From positions 1 to 64,000 of the forward strand of contig JAEWRW010000020.1 of assembly GCA_023398815.1 (NCBI GenBank): 64,000 bases of DNA, written 5' to 3'. Below, piece after piece: positions 7,774 to 16,609 of the stretch. The translations under genes and the position numbers were made by a program. This stretch comes from Bacillota bacterium (GTDB lineage Bacteria > Bacillota > Clostridia > Christensenellales > UMGS416). Numbering within the stretch: position 1 is the stretch's first letter; each line of letters opens with the position of its first letter. Under the pieces are notes generated by a model. The model had not been told where the DNA came from. It saw only the letters and a program-made list of their open reading frames with translations, and made no database searches.

Positions 7774-8246
7774 TCAATCGATCCTGTTTTGCTCAAAGGG
7801 CAGGGTGCGAAACAGCTGGCATTCCAGCAGGGAGAAGGGCTCCTTCTGAAAGGCGTCACAGGCCACCAGGCCGTCGGTCGCCAGCATCCGCCCCAGGCGA
7901 TGGCGCAGCAGGGGATGGGTGACCATGCGAATGGCATCCTCCGCCGCAAACCAGCCGACTTCCAGGCTTTCCTCGCTGGTGGCGCATTCCCCGCTCTGAT
8001 AGGTACAGCGGAAATCGAGGTTCAGGATGCTGTTCTGCACATTGAGAGTTATTCCGACAAAACCGGTTACGGTCACATCGATGCCTCTCTCCTCCCAAAT
8101 TTCGCGACGCAGGGCCTGGGGCAGGCTCTCGCCCGGCTCCACCATGCCGCCGGGGAACTCCCAGCCGCGTCTTGGGTGGCGCACCAGCAACACGTCGCCA
8201 TACCCCGTGTCACAAGGCCACCGACGGCGATGATGTGGGTGTACAT
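7774..8246 (-). pseudogene. NUDIX hydrolase with a one-base frameshift
   Basis: Translation from the ATG at 8246, which has a perfect AAAGGAGGTTCGCC leader, reads MYTHIIAVGGLVTRG and then leaves frame. The rest (GYGDVLLVRHPRRGWEFPGG, then the Nudix box ending REIWEERG) continues in another frame to 7774. The break lies at a run of four G on the minus strand (8203-8206); one more G would restore a normal Nudix protein of about 157 residues. It is either a sequencing error, a recent pseudogene or a phase-variable tract. An internal start without a ribosome site would make only a truncated protein. Confidence 0.8.
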
Positions 8247-8282
8247 GGCGAACCTCCTTTGCTCGGTGGGAGCCACTGGAAC

Positions 8283-8705
8283 GACAGAGGCCCCGCGTTG
8301 CGGGGCCTCTGTCAGGCTGTCGACAAAGTCGACAGCCTTCCGCGTCTGCCGCTGTTGCGACAGCCGCGATCCAAAGTGCTTGTTCCCGTTTTGGCCAGAT
8401 CGCCGTTCACGCCTTACGCGCCATCCGGGCGCTAAGGCATTGCGAAGCAATGCCTTCACGGCGTGACGGTTTGCACGCATCCATGCGTGTCTGATTCGCC
8501 GCGCATGTCGCCGACCGATTACAAATGGTAGCTCTCATGCGGGTTTCTAAGGGTACGTTACGCCTGCGGGCGGATTTTCTTTTCTGCTCGTACCAGCGTT
8601 TCCTTTTCTCCCGCCGAATGAATCGGCGGGAGGTTTGTTACCCGCTGCTCGTTCTAGTGGGTTTATAGACACTCTGACAGAGGCCCCGCGTTGCAGGGTC
8701 TCTGG
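8283..8705 (+). repeat. Dispersed hairpin element R2 with duplicated terminator hairpins
   Basis: The element proper spans about 8314-8676. It lies between GACAGAGGCCCCGC-GTT-GCGGGGCCTCTGTC (8283-8313) and a slightly diverged second copy (8676-8705). The order is: module GGCTGTCGAC-AAA-GTCGACAGCC (8315-8337), CGCG-bounded hairpin with GCTGT-TGCG-ACAGC (8341-8368), core hairpin, CGCC-TGCG-GGCG, CCCGCCGA/TCGGCGGG, and the TTTATAGACACTCTG tail. Relative to R1 and R5 the core hairpin is split by an insert of about 95 bases (8403-8497). That insert is made of smaller palindromes (GGCATTGC/GCAATGCC; ACGCATCCATGCGT). It lies downstream of the minus-strand VOC gene, so it is antisense to local transcription. 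Confidence 0.85.
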
Positions 8706-8717
8706 ATGGTTGCGTCG

Positions 8718-9089
8718 TCAGTCAGCCTTGCACAGGCAGAAGGGATGGCCGGCGGGGTCGAGCATCGTCACAAAATAGGGGCCGCCAAACTGCTGGGCGG
8801 TGCGCGTCGCGCCCAGCGCTTCTGCTTCACGCACGGCGCTGGTCACGTCCGGCACCTGGAAGTCAAAGTGCAGCTGCTTCTGCTGGCGGCCCGGCTCTTC
8901 CGGCCAGACGGGCGGGACGTAGTCCTCCTCCTGCACGAAGAGGAACACCAGACCATCAGCGCGGCGCACTGCCGCGTGGTCGTAGAGCTCCGTCAGTTCC
9001 CAGCCTAGCAGGTCGGCGTAGAAACGCGCCAGCTTTTGCTCGTCAGCGCAATCCAGTAGAATGTCACCCAATGCAATACCTTGAATCAT
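8718..9089 (-). CDS. VOC (glyoxalase-like) family protein
   Basis: 123 residues from the ATG at 9089, preceded by GAAAGGAAGG. It is a small beta-alpha-beta-beta-beta fold protein: 'IALGDILLDCADEQKLARFYADLLGW' is the typical first half, and PYFVTMLDPAGHPFCL the C-terminal strand. This kind of single-domain VOC protein binds a metal or an antibiotic/toxic electrophile as a dimer. The substrate cannot be deduced. Element R2 begins 13 bases after its stop codon. Confidence 0.85.
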   Translation of the reverse strand: MIQGIALGDILLDCADEQKLARFYADLLGWELTELYDHAAVRRADGLVFLFVQEEDYVPPVWPEEPGRQQKQLHFDFQVPDVTSAVREAEALGATRTAQQFGGPYFVTMLDPAGHPFCLCKAD

Positions 9090-9177
9090 AGGAATCCTTC
9101 CTTTCGGTCCTTGGTGGTAGGTCGTTCCATCAGCATAGCGCAACGGGCCGAAATGTCAACCGCGGGCGCGGTGCGCT

Positions 9178-9633
9178 TCACTCCGGCTTTGGCCGCCAGC
9201 TCTGCAGCTCCAGGATGTTACCCTCCGGGTCCCGGGCGTAGACGAACACCGCCTGCCGTCCGGGGTAGTCGGCGGTCACGACCTCGCCCACCTGCCCACC
9301 GCCGGCCTCCAGCACGTGCTGCAGCGTTTCCGCCACATCGTCCACCTCAAAGGCCAGGTGGGCGAAGCCACGGGCGTTGACGGGCAGCGGCTCCTGCTCC
9401 ACCACCTCGTCGTAGGTGAAAATCTCCAGCGTGGGGTGGTCGTCGTCATAACCCGGCAGACACAGGTGCTCGCCCACGATGTGGGCGTTGGGGATGCCCG
9501 TCATGGCATCAAGCCAAGCGCCGCGCAGGTCGCGCTGCTCGCCGATGCTGCGGCACCCCAGCGCGTCCTTGTAGAAGCGGATGAGTCGCTGAGCGTCGCG
9601 GGCGATGAGGTTTGTGTGGGCGTAACGGTGCAT
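9178..9633 (-). CDS. VOC (glyoxalase-like) family protein
   Basis: 151 residues; the ATG at 9633 is chosen over the one at 9654 because GGAGGAG lies at the right distance. 'YAHTNLIARDAQRLIRFYKD' opens the first VOC half-domain, and 'FAHLAFEVDDV' plus 'DPEGNILELQSW' close the second. The histidines and the terminal glutamate occur where metal ligands are found in glyoxalase I-like dioxygenases and lyases. It is unrelated in detail to the VOC gene next to it. Specific function is not assignable. Confidence 0.85.
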   Translation of the reverse strand: MHRYAHTNLIARDAQRLIRFYKDALGCRSIGEQRDLRGAWLDAMTGIPNAHIVGEHLCLPGYDDDHPTLEIFTYDEVVEQEPLPVNARGFAHLAFEVDDVAETLQHVLEAGGGQVGEVVTADYPGRQAVFVYARDPEGNILELQSWRPKPE

Positions 9634-9723
9634 GTCAATCTCCTCCATGTTCATGGTGTACCGGTTGCTGGTCTACAGTTGATTCGTTCGTCGTTTGGCC
9701 CTGCTTTCCTTTTGGCAGGCATA

Positions 9724-9760
9724 CAAAAAGCACCCGCCGTATCCAGCGGGTGCTTTTTGT
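9724..9760. terminator. Terminator downstream of the GH3 gene
   Basis: CAAAAAGCACCCGC (9724-9737) and GCGGGTGCTTTTTG (9746-9759) form a perfect stem with A and T runs on the arms. It would act on the minus-strand GH3 transcript. Confidence 0.8.
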
Positions 9761-9769
9761 TGGATGTCC

Positions 9770-11920
9770 TCAGTACTCCATCTCCACCGCGTCGCCGGTA
9801 ACGACAAACTCCGCTGACAGCGGCGCGCGGCCCATCAGCTGGGCAGAGAGTGCGTCGGGCTGGCTGCCGCCCACAAAGAGGCGGAACACACCCGGCTCCA
9901 GCACGGCGCGGCCGTCGTCGGTGATGACGCAGAGCCGCCGGGCCGGCACGGTGAAGGAAACCGTGCTCTCCCCACCGGGAGCCAGTTCTACTCGGCGGAG
10001 GTCGACGAGGGACCAGTGCGGCACACGGGTGCTGGCGTCGAGGTCCTTGAGGTAGACCTGCACCGCCTCGCCGCCGGCCGCACGCCCGGTGTTCTTCACC
10101 CGCACGGTGAAGCGCACGTCCTCACCGGCCCTCAGACGGTCGCTCTCCAGTTGGAGGCCACTGTACCCAAAGGTGGTGTAGGACAGGCCAAAGCCGAAGG
10201 GGTAGGCCGGTTCGGTTTTCAGGAATCGGTAAGTGCGGCCCTCCATGGTGTAGCTCTCAAAGGGTGGCAGGTCTCCGTCCCCGGCGTAGAAGGTGACAGG
10301 TAGGCGGCCCGAGGGGCTGTGCAGGCCCAGCAGCGTCTCGGCCACGGCCAGGCCGCCGAACTGCCCGGGGTACCAGGCCTGCAGAATGGCAGCGGCCCGG
10401 TCGGCATAGGGGCTCATGTCCACCGGGCTGCCGGTCATCATCACCACGATGACGGGCTTGCCCACCGAATGCACCGCGTCAAAGAGGGTGGCCTGCATCT
10501 CCGGCAGGGCAAGGCTGCGCTTGTCGCCGCCCAGCGGGCCTTCTTCGCCCTCAAAACGCTCGTCGAGACCCAGCACCAGCACCACAGCGTCGGCCCGCTC
10601 GGCGGCGGACATGGCCTCGGCCAGGCCCCAGCTGGGCTTCTCGCCCCAGCCGCCCTCGGGTGCGTCGCCCATCACCGTGCAGCCTTGGGCGTACCAGATC
10701 TTTGCCTGGGGCAGCAGGGTGCGGAACCCGTCGGCAATGGTGTACTCTGGGAAGGCGGTGCCGTAATAGTTGCCCCACAACGCCCGATGGCTGTTGGCAT
10801 TGGGGCCGATGACGGCCACCGACCGCAGCGTCGCCGGGTCCAGCGGCAGAATGCCGTTGTTCTTCAGGAGCACAAGGCTTTCCCGCGCCATCTGGCGGGA
10901 GAGGTTCTGGTGCTTCTCACACCCCACGGTCTCATAGGGAATCTGCGCGAAGGGGACATTCTCCGGCGGGTCGAACATGCCGAGCTTCATGCGCGTGAGC
11001 AGTGCCCGCCGGGCGGAGACGGTGATCTCCTCCTCGGTGATGAGCCCGCGCTTCACGGCGTCTAGCAGTCGCTCAAAGGTCTTGCCGCAGTTAAGGTCGC
11101 AGCCGTTCTTCACCGCCAGCGCCGCCGATTCGGCCTCGTCAGCGGTAACCTTGTGGAACATGTGGAAGTCGTCAGGAGCGCCGCAATCGCTGACGTAGAC
11201 ACCCTCAAAGCCCCATTCTTCCCGCAGAATCTTGCCGATGAGAGTGGGGCTGGCGCAGCAGAGCTCGCCGTTGGTGCGGTTGTAAGCCCCCATCACCGAG
11301 TAGACGCCCGTTTCCTTCACACATTCCTTGAAGGCCGGAAGGTAGGTCTCCCGCAGATCCTTCTCGGAGACTTCAGCGTTGAACTCGTGGCGCAGCGCCT
11401 CCGGCCCGCTGTGCACGGCAAAGTGCTTGACGGTGGCGACGGTTTTGAGGTACTGGTCGTCGTCGCCCTGCAACCCCCGCACAAAGGCCTTGCCCATCCG
11501 GGCTGTCAGCACCGGGTCCTCGCCGTAGGTCTCGTGTCCCCGGCCCCAGCGCGGGTCGCGGAACAGGTTGATGTTGGGGCTCCAGATGGTGAGTCCCTTG
11601 TAGATTTCCCGGTCCTCGTGGCGAGCGGCCTCGTGGTGTTTGGCCCGCGCCTCGTCGGCGATGGCCGTGGCTACTTCACCCATCAGGGTGTCGTTGAAGG
11701 ACGCGGCCATGCCGATGGCCTGGGGGAACATGGTGGCCACGCCGGCGCGCGCCACGCCGTGCAGTCCTTCGTTCCACCAGTTGTACTCCGGGATGCCCAG
11801 CCGCGGGATGGCGGAGGAGGCGAACAGCGTCTGGCTCACCTTTTCCTCCAGCGTCATCTGCGCCACCAGCGCGTCGGCTCGCTTCGCAAAGGCGCCGTGG
11901 TCTGTTGTTTTGTGTTTCAT
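9770..11920 (-). CDS. Glycoside hydrolase family 3 (beta-glucosidase/beta-xylosidase)
   Basis: 716 residues, no signal peptide, so the enzyme is cytoplasmic. The order is an N-terminal TIM barrel (about 15-320), an alpha/beta sandwich (360-560) and a C-terminal fibronectin III-like domain (600-690). The catalytic nucleophile is Asp245 in VYVSDCGAP. KHFAVHSGPE at 165-174 is a substrate-site motif common in xylosidase and glucosidase members. It would hydrolyse imported beta-linked oligosaccharides. ATG at 11920 follows AAGAAGGG. It may pair with the sugar importer ATPase encoded later in the window, but that is inference. Confidence 0.92.
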   Translation of the reverse strand: MKHKTTDHGAFAKRADALVAQMTLEEKVSQTLFASSAIPRLGIPEYNWWNEGLHGVARAGVATMFPQAIGMAASFNDTLMGEVATAIADEARAKHHEAARHEDREIYKGLTIWSPNINLFRDPRWGRGHETYGEDPVLTARMGKAFVRGLQGDDDQYLKTVATVKHFAVHSGPEALRHEFNAEVSEKDLRETYLPAFKECVKETGVYSVMGAYNRTNGELCCASPTLIGKILREEWGFEGVYVSDCGAPDDFHMFHKVTADEAESAALAVKNGCDLNCGKTFERLLDAVKRGLITEEEITVSARRALLTRMKLGMFDPPENVPFAQIPYETVGCEKHQNLSRQMARESLVLLKNNGILPLDPATLRSVAVIGPNANSHRALWGNYYGTAFPEYTIADGFRTLLPQAKIWYAQGCTVMGDAPEGGWGEKPSWGLAEAMSAAERADAVVLVLGLDERFEGEEGPLGGDKRSLALPEMQATLFDAVHSVGKPVIVVMMTGSPVDMSPYADRAAAILQAWYPGQFGGLAVAETLLGLHSPSGRLPVTFYAGDGDLPPFESYTMEGRTYRFLKTEPAYPFGFGLSYTTFGYSGLQLESDRLRAGEDVRFTVRVKNTGRAAGGEAVQVYLKDLDASTRVPHWSLVDLRRVELAPGGESTVSFTVPARRLCVITDDGRAVLEPGVFRLFVGGSQPDALSAQLMGRAPLSAEFVVTGDAVEMEY

Positions 11921-11958
11921 GCGTCACCCTTCTTTCTCATCGGGCACAGCCCGTTTTC

Positions 11959-12741
11959 TCACAGGTGGATGGAAAAACCATCGTAGGTAAACACGCCGGC
12001 ACCATGGTGCAGCAGTCCCTTGCAGTCCAGCCCGGCAAAGGCGTCGGCGACCTCGGTCACCAGCGTCGGCGATACCTCCAGCGAGAAGTGCCCAGGCAGC
12101 AGGCGGCGCACCGGCAGGCCGCGCAGCCGAGCCGCCGACCGGGCAAAAGCCACCGGGTCGGTGCTGGGGTACCAGGCGTCCAACATACCATGGTAGAGGA
12201 GGTCGCCGGCGAACAGCAAGCCGCGAGCCTCCTCCCACAGGCAGAGGTGGCCGGGGGAGTGGCCGGGCGTGTGCAGCACCGTCAAGCGCCGCCCGCCCAG
12301 GTCGAGCAGGTCGCCATCTGATAGCAGCCGGGTCGCGCCGCCCTGGTAAACGGTGTATCTCGCCGGGTCAAACCCCTCAGGGAAGACGCAGGGGTCTCGG
12401 GTCAGCTGCTGGCGCACGGCAGCGTCGGGCAGGGGGAATGCCCCGGCCAGCCAGGGTGCCTCGGCCCAGTGGACGGCAATGCGCTCAAACTGCCGGCAGC
12501 CGCCGATGTGATCCCAGTGGGCATGGGTCAGCACCACCTCAATGGGCAGGCTGGTTAGGCCGCGCACCACCGCTGCCATATCCCCCGCGCCCAGACCCGT
12601 GTCGATGAGCGCGGCAGTATGCTCGCCCACCGCCAGGTAGCTGTGGGGCTGCTCCCAGTGGCCGTATTCGCTGATGGCCCAGGTTGCCGTGTCAATCTGC
12701 TCCACCGTAAACCAGGGTTGTCTGCCGTTCTCCTGCTTCAT
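11959..12741 (-). CDS. MBL-fold metallo-hydrolase
   Basis: 260 residues from the ATG at 12741; longer frames start in AT-poor non-coding sequence. The zinc motif THAHWDHIGG and the later HTPGHSPGHLCL and FAGDLLYHG motifs are all present, so the dinuclear site looks intact. Members include glyoxalase II-like thioesterases and lactonases. Substrate is unknown. It lies 38 bases upstream of the GH3 gene on the same strand and may share its transcript. Confidence 0.88.
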   Translation of the reverse strand: MKQENGRQPWFTVEQIDTATWAISEYGHWEQPHSYLAVGEHTAALIDTGLGAGDMAAVVRGLTSLPIEVVLTHAHWDHIGGCRQFERIAVHWAEAPWLAGAFPLPDAAVRQQLTRDPCVFPEGFDPARYTVYQGGATRLLSDGDLLDLGGRRLTVLHTPGHSPGHLCLWEEARGLLFAGDLLYHGMLDAWYPSTDPVAFARSAARLRGLPVRRLLPGHFSLEVSPTLVTEVADAFAGLDCKGLLHHGAGVFTYDGFSIHL

Positions 12742-12841
12742 AGTTCCATCATAACCCACCGGGGAGTGGCTGGCAAGAAAGGCGTTTGGCGTGCAAAATG
12801 TGGTCTTGGCACGCCCCAATGGGGGTTTGAGACAGTGCCCC

Positions 12842-12870
12842 TTGCGGCGTGGTGGGCCAGAGGATATGAT
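12842..12870 (+). promoter_or_regulatory. Promoter of the DUF975 gene
   Basis: TTGCGG (12842-12847), 17-base spacer, TATGAT (12865-12870), followed by AATGGAGGAATG as leader and ribosome site. Confidence 0.6.
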
Positions 12871-12902
12871 ACCATTGCAAGGAAAAAATGGAGGAATGAA
12901 TT

Positions 12903-13715
12903 ATGGGAGGCAAAAAGACAGTCGGCGCCGTGCACAGCGAGGCGGTATGGGTGTTGAAAAACAACTATAAGCCATTGTGGATCATCTCACTCATCGTCCT
13001 TGGCATCGGCATGGTGGTGGGCACAATCATCTCGACGGTGTCGGTGCCGTTGCAAATCGCCATGCAGGCGTCGGTGCTGCCCCTTGGCATGCTGGATAGC
13101 AATATGGGGCAAAACATGGAGCGCATGTTTGCGCTGCTGGTGCCTGTCATCGGCATGTTCGGTGGGCTGTATCTTCTGCTCGTGGCAGTGAGCGTCCTGT
13201 CGGAGATTGTGACGGAAGCGGCGATGCTGGGCACCTACAACGCCACGCTGCAGCTGATGGACGGGCAGAAGCCCTCCTTCCAGCGGGAGTGGGCCCGGTT
13301 TGCCGCCAACTGGAAGCGTTACATGGCCGTCTATGGCTGGATTACGTTGTGGACATTCCTGTGGGGTTTGCTGTTCATCGTGCCGGGTATTGTCAAGTGG
13401 TATGAGTACCGCATGGCCCCCATGCTGGTACTGCGTTACCCCGACATGACCCCGCGGGACGCGCTGCGCATCTCCCAGAACATGACCCGGGGCTACAAAG
13501 GGCGGCTTTTTGGCATCGATTGTCTCTTGTTCCTTTACAGCTTGGCCTCGGTGTTCGCCATCTGCTGTCTGTTCATTGGCATGTTTGCGGCCATCGTCCT
13601 GTGGGTGACCCCCATGCAGCTCGCGATGTACGCCATCGTCTACCGGGACATTCTGCAGGCCGCCATCGACGGCGGGCACATGCCCCCCGAACCGGCCGAT
13701 CCCTTGATGAACTAA
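12903..13715 (+). CDS. DUF975-like polytopic membrane protein
   Basis: 270 residues with about five or six membrane segments. The central signature 'WGLLFIVPGIVKWYEYRMAP', followed by DALRISQNMTRGYKGRLF, is the hallmark of the DUF975 family of Firmicutes. Function is unknown. The start ATG at 12903 follows GGAGG. It appears monocistronic, with a terminator-like hairpin (13735-13761) immediately downstream and repeat element R3 beyond it. Confidence 0.75.
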   Translation: MGGKKTVGAVHSEAVWVLKNNYKPLWIISLIVLGIGMVVGTIISTVSVPLQIAMQASVLPLGMLDSNMGQNMERMFALLVPVIGMFGGLYLLLVAVSVLSEIVTEAAMLGTYNATLQLMDGQKPSFQREWARFAANWKRYMAVYGWITLWTFLWGLLFIVPGIVKWYEYRMAPMLVLRYPDMTPRDALRISQNMTRGYKGRLFGIDCLLFLYSLASVFAICCLFIGMFAAIVLWVTPMQLAMYAIVYRDILQAAIDGGHMPPEPADPLMN

Positions 13716-13734
13716 CGGGAATTGCCCAAATTCC

Positions 13735-14308
13735 ATCGCCCGTCGCATTGCGGCGGGCGATCAGCATATCTACACCCCTAGACGAGCAAAGGGAGAAGAA
13801 CCTCCCGCTCCATCGAAACACTATGTGTTACTCACCCTGCTCTCAACGATTTTGACAAATCGTCTGCCGCAGGGTGGGGGTAACACCGCTTCATTCGGCG
13901 GGAGGAAAGTCAGGGTCAGTGCGAGCAGAAGAGAAAACTCCGCCCGCAGGTGCAACGTATCCTTGGAAATCCGCATGAGAGCTACAGTTAGTGATCGGTC
14001 CATCGCATTGCTGCGCAATGCTCGCGTTGCTCTCAACGATTCCAAAGAATCGTCTGCCGCAACGCGGGACTGAGAGTCGGCGACATGTGCGGCGAATCAG
14101 CACGCTGGATGCGTGCAAAACCGTCACGCCGTGAAGGCATTGCTCCGCAATGCCTTAGCGCCTGGACGGCGCGTAAGGCGTGAGCGGCGATCTGGCCATA
14201 ACAAGAACAAGCTGTTTGAATCGCGGCTGTCGCCACAGCGGCCAGGTTGCATGGGCGAGCAGTGCCGGAACGGCACGACCAGCCAGACGCGAAAGGCTGT
14301 CGGCCTTC
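13735..14308 (-). repeat. Dispersed hairpin element R3 (reverse orientation)
   Basis: Read on the minus strand, the family core runs from about 14308 to 13762. The 3' tail then abuts the hairpin ATCGCCCGTCGC/GCGGCGGGCGAT (13735-13761), the likely terminator of the DUF975 gene. Four inserts interrupt the core: a CGACCAGCC...GATGC module (about 14243-14284); the 'GGCGTGACGG' insert within the core hairpin; a hairpin containing AGACGATTC (14024-14065); and a second copy of that module (13834-13875) inside the CCCGCCGAATGAA hairpin. The left hairpin duplicate is not evident, so this end may be truncated. Confidence 0.8.
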
Positions 14309-14376
14309 CATCAATCTTCATACATAACCCGCCCCCTGCTCGCAACACTAAAAGAAGCTTTGTGTGGAGGGTGGAC

Positions 14377-15462
14377 ATGGGGAAGAAGGTCCTGTTGGGA
14401 ACGGCGGTGTTGCTGGCTGCCGCGGCTGTGGCGACGTTGCTGGTGGTGCGGCCGACGAAGACGGCAACGGCAACAGCAGCGTTGCAGTCGTTTGCCACTA
14501 CGATTGACTGCGACGGCACGGTGGCCGCGCCAACCCAGGCGGTGCTGCTGCCAATGGCCGGCAAAGTGGCCCGGGTGGTGGTGACGGAGGGGCAGACCAT
14601 CGCGGTGGGCGACGAGGTGGCGCGCATGGATGACAGCCTGCTGGCCCTGCAATTGGACGAGGCGCTGACGGCCCTGAACGCCGCCAAGCGGGCAACCCAA
14701 ACAGTCGACGCCAGCCAGGGCGAGCTGCGCCAGGCCGTGGCGGCGGCCCAGACGGTATCGGTGGATGAGGAGGACGTGGCCGATGCCGCCCAACAGGCAA
14801 AACAGGCGGAGACAAGTGCCAATTCGCAGATTGATTTGGCGCGCCTGAAGGTTAGCAAAGCCCGGGAACAGTTGGAGAACGCCAGTGTGTGCAGCGCCCT
14901 GGCCGGTGAGGTGCTGGAGGTGAAGGTGCGGGCGGGGCAGTATGCCACGGCGGGCATGGCCGCGGCCACCGTGGCCGCCATGGACGAACTGACGATTGAC
15001 GCCGTGGTGGCGGATCTGGACGTCGTTGGCATCCAGCCAGGCATGGCGGTGGAGCTGAGTGGTGGTTGCCTAGGGGATGGGGTTTGTGCCGGAGTCGTGC
15101 GGGCCATTAAGCCCCTGGCCCAGACACAGCAAACCCAGTCCGGCAGCCGCAGCGCGGCAGTGGTGAGCATCGTGCCGCAGGAGCGCAGTCTCTTCTCCCG
15201 TTTGGGCGCGTCTGTGGATGTGAAGATCGTCACAGCCAATTCCCAGGCCGTTGCCATCCCGTTGGAAGCGTTGGAGCAGGGATCGACGGGGCTGTATGTG
15301 TACCGCGTGGTGAATGGCAGAGCCTTGCGCACCCCGGTGGAGGTGGGGCGTCTCAATGACACGTCGGCCGAAGTGCTGTCCGGCGTGGCGCTGGGGGACC
15401 GCGTGGCGTTGGTGCCATCGGCCCTGAAGAGCGGCCAGCGGGTGAGGGACGATGAGCGCTAA
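14377..15462 (+). CDS. HlyD/MacA-like efflux adaptor protein
   Basis: 361 residues from the ATG at 14377 after GGAGGG; upstream extension of the frame runs into repeat R3 and is rejected. One N-terminal membrane anchor (about 5-23) is followed by a biotinyl-lipoyl-like half ('AAPTQAVLLPMAGKVARVVV', 'EGQTIAVGDEVARMD'). Next come a coiled-coil hairpin with many Ala and Gln residues (about 95-170), the second lipoyl half and a beta-barrel. It acts as the extracytoplasmic adaptor to the FtsX/MacB-like permease whose gene overlaps its last 11 bases. No lipobox cysteine was seen. Confidence 0.88.
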   Translation: MGKKVLLGTAVLLAAAAVATLLVVRPTKTATATAALQSFATTIDCDGTVAAPTQAVLLPMAGKVARVVVTEGQTIAVGDEVARMDDSLLALQLDEALTALNAAKRATQTVDASQGELRQAVAAAQTVSVDEEDVADAAQQAKQAETSANSQIDLARLKVSKAREQLENASVCSALAGEVLEVKVRAGQYATAGMAAATVAAMDELTIDAVVADLDVVGIQPGMAVELSGGCLGDGVCAGVVRAIKPLAQTQQTQSGSRSAAVVSIVPQERSLFSRLGASVDVKIVTANSQAVAIPLEALEQGSTGLYVYRVVNGRALRTPVEVGRLNDTSAEVLSGVALGDRVALVPSALKSGQRVRDDER

Positions 15463-16609
15463 CCTCTATTGGGAGATCGTACACAGTGTGCTGCGCACCC
15501 TGCGCGCGGCACGGCTCAAGACCATGCTGTCGGTGTTGGGCGTCAGCTTTGGTGTGGCGGCGGTAATGGCGGTGCTGGCCATTGGCCGGGGCGGGGAGGT
15601 GCGGGTGCAAAGTGAGCTCAACGCCATCGGCATCAACCGCGCCTGGCTCTATGCTGACAAGGATGCCACCCGAGGCCTGCGAGTGGAGGATGGCAAGTGG
15701 CTGGCCGAGCGGTTGAGCGGCGCCATGGTGGCCGCCCAGTCCGACCTCTATGCCGATGTCAGCTGCGGGTCGGCCCAGGCCAACGCCCAGGTCATCGGCT
15801 GTGAGTCATTGCTGCCCAGTTTGGAGAGCCTGGATTTTGTTTCGGGCCGGTTCTTCACCCAGTGGGAGGAGGAGAACGCCCAGCCCTCGGCGGTGCTTGA
15901 CAACAACTTGGCCGAGGCACTCTTTGCCGGGCAGAGCCCACTGGGCCGCTCCATACTGGTGGGAGGGCAGCAGTGCACGGTCGTGGGCGTCGTCAGCAAG
16001 AACAGCATGTTCTCGGAGGACGGCATGGTCTACCTGCCCATCACTCTCTATAATCGGTGGTTTGCGGCCCGCACGGTGGAGCAGATTTCGGTGGCGGCCC
16101 AGTCCTCGGACGCACTGCAACCGCTGAGCATCCGTGCCGAGCAACTCCTAGGGTCCCGCGTGGGGGCGGTGAAGGTGGTGACACTGGAGGGGGAGACCGA
16201 GGCAGCGGACAACGTGCTGAACATCTTCAAGAACGTCATCCTGTGCGTGGCCGGGGTGGCGCTGCTGGTGGGGGGTATTGGCATCATGAACATGATGTTC
16301 ATGTCCGTCAACGAGCGTGTGCGGGAGATTGGCATCCGCAAGGCTCTGGGAGCCCAGCAGGGGCATATCCTGCTGCAGTTCCTGCTGGAGGCGCTGTTTC
16401 TCTCGCTGGCGGGCGGCATCATTGGCATTGGCTGCGGGGTGTTGCTGGCTTGGGCAGCAAGCGGCATCGCCGGCATCCCGCTCATCATCCCGCCGACTGC
16501 GCCGGTCATTGGCGTTGGCTTCTCCATGTTGGTGGGGCTGGTGTTTGGCATCGCCCCAGCGCGGCGGGCCGCACGGCTGCTGCCGGTGGTGGCGCTGCGG
16601 TCTGACTGA
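15452..16609 (+). CDS. MacB/FtsX-type ABC transporter permease
   Basis: 385 residues. One membrane segment near residues 22-48, an extracytoplasmic MacB_PCD domain (about 50-240), and three C-terminal membrane segments (about 265-380). The conserved 'NMMFMSVNERVREIGIRKALGA' sequence marks the FtsX domain. The start overlaps the adaptor gene. The pair is the usual MacA-MacB-like layout, yet the ATPase domain is neither fused nor encoded next door; the ABC ATPase that follows at 16993 is a sugar-import type. The ATPase partner must be elsewhere. Confidence 0.9.
   Translation: MSANLYWEIVHSVLRTLRAARLKTMLSVLGVSFGVAAVMAVLAIGRGGEVRVQSELNAIGINRAWLYADKDATRGLRVEDGKWLAERLSGAMVAAQSDLYADVSCGSAQANAQVIGCESLLPSLESLDFVSGRFFTQWEEENAQPSAVLDNNLAEALFAGQSPLGRSILVGGQQCTVVGVVSKNSMFSEDGMVYLPITLYNRWFAARTVEQISVAAQSSDALQPLSIRAEQLLGSRVGAVKVVTLEGETEAADNVLNIFKNVILCVAGVALLVGGIGIMNMMFMSVNERVREIGIRKALGAQQGHILLQFLLEALFLSLAGGIIGIGCGVLLAWAASGIAGIPLIIPPTAPVIGVGFSMLVGLVFGIAPARRAARLLPVVALRSD

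Noticed and set aside
14113..14376. N-terminal extension of the efflux adaptor
   Set aside because: The in-frame extension is translated from repeat element R3, is basic and unlike any adaptor; the ATG at 14377 has the ribosome site.
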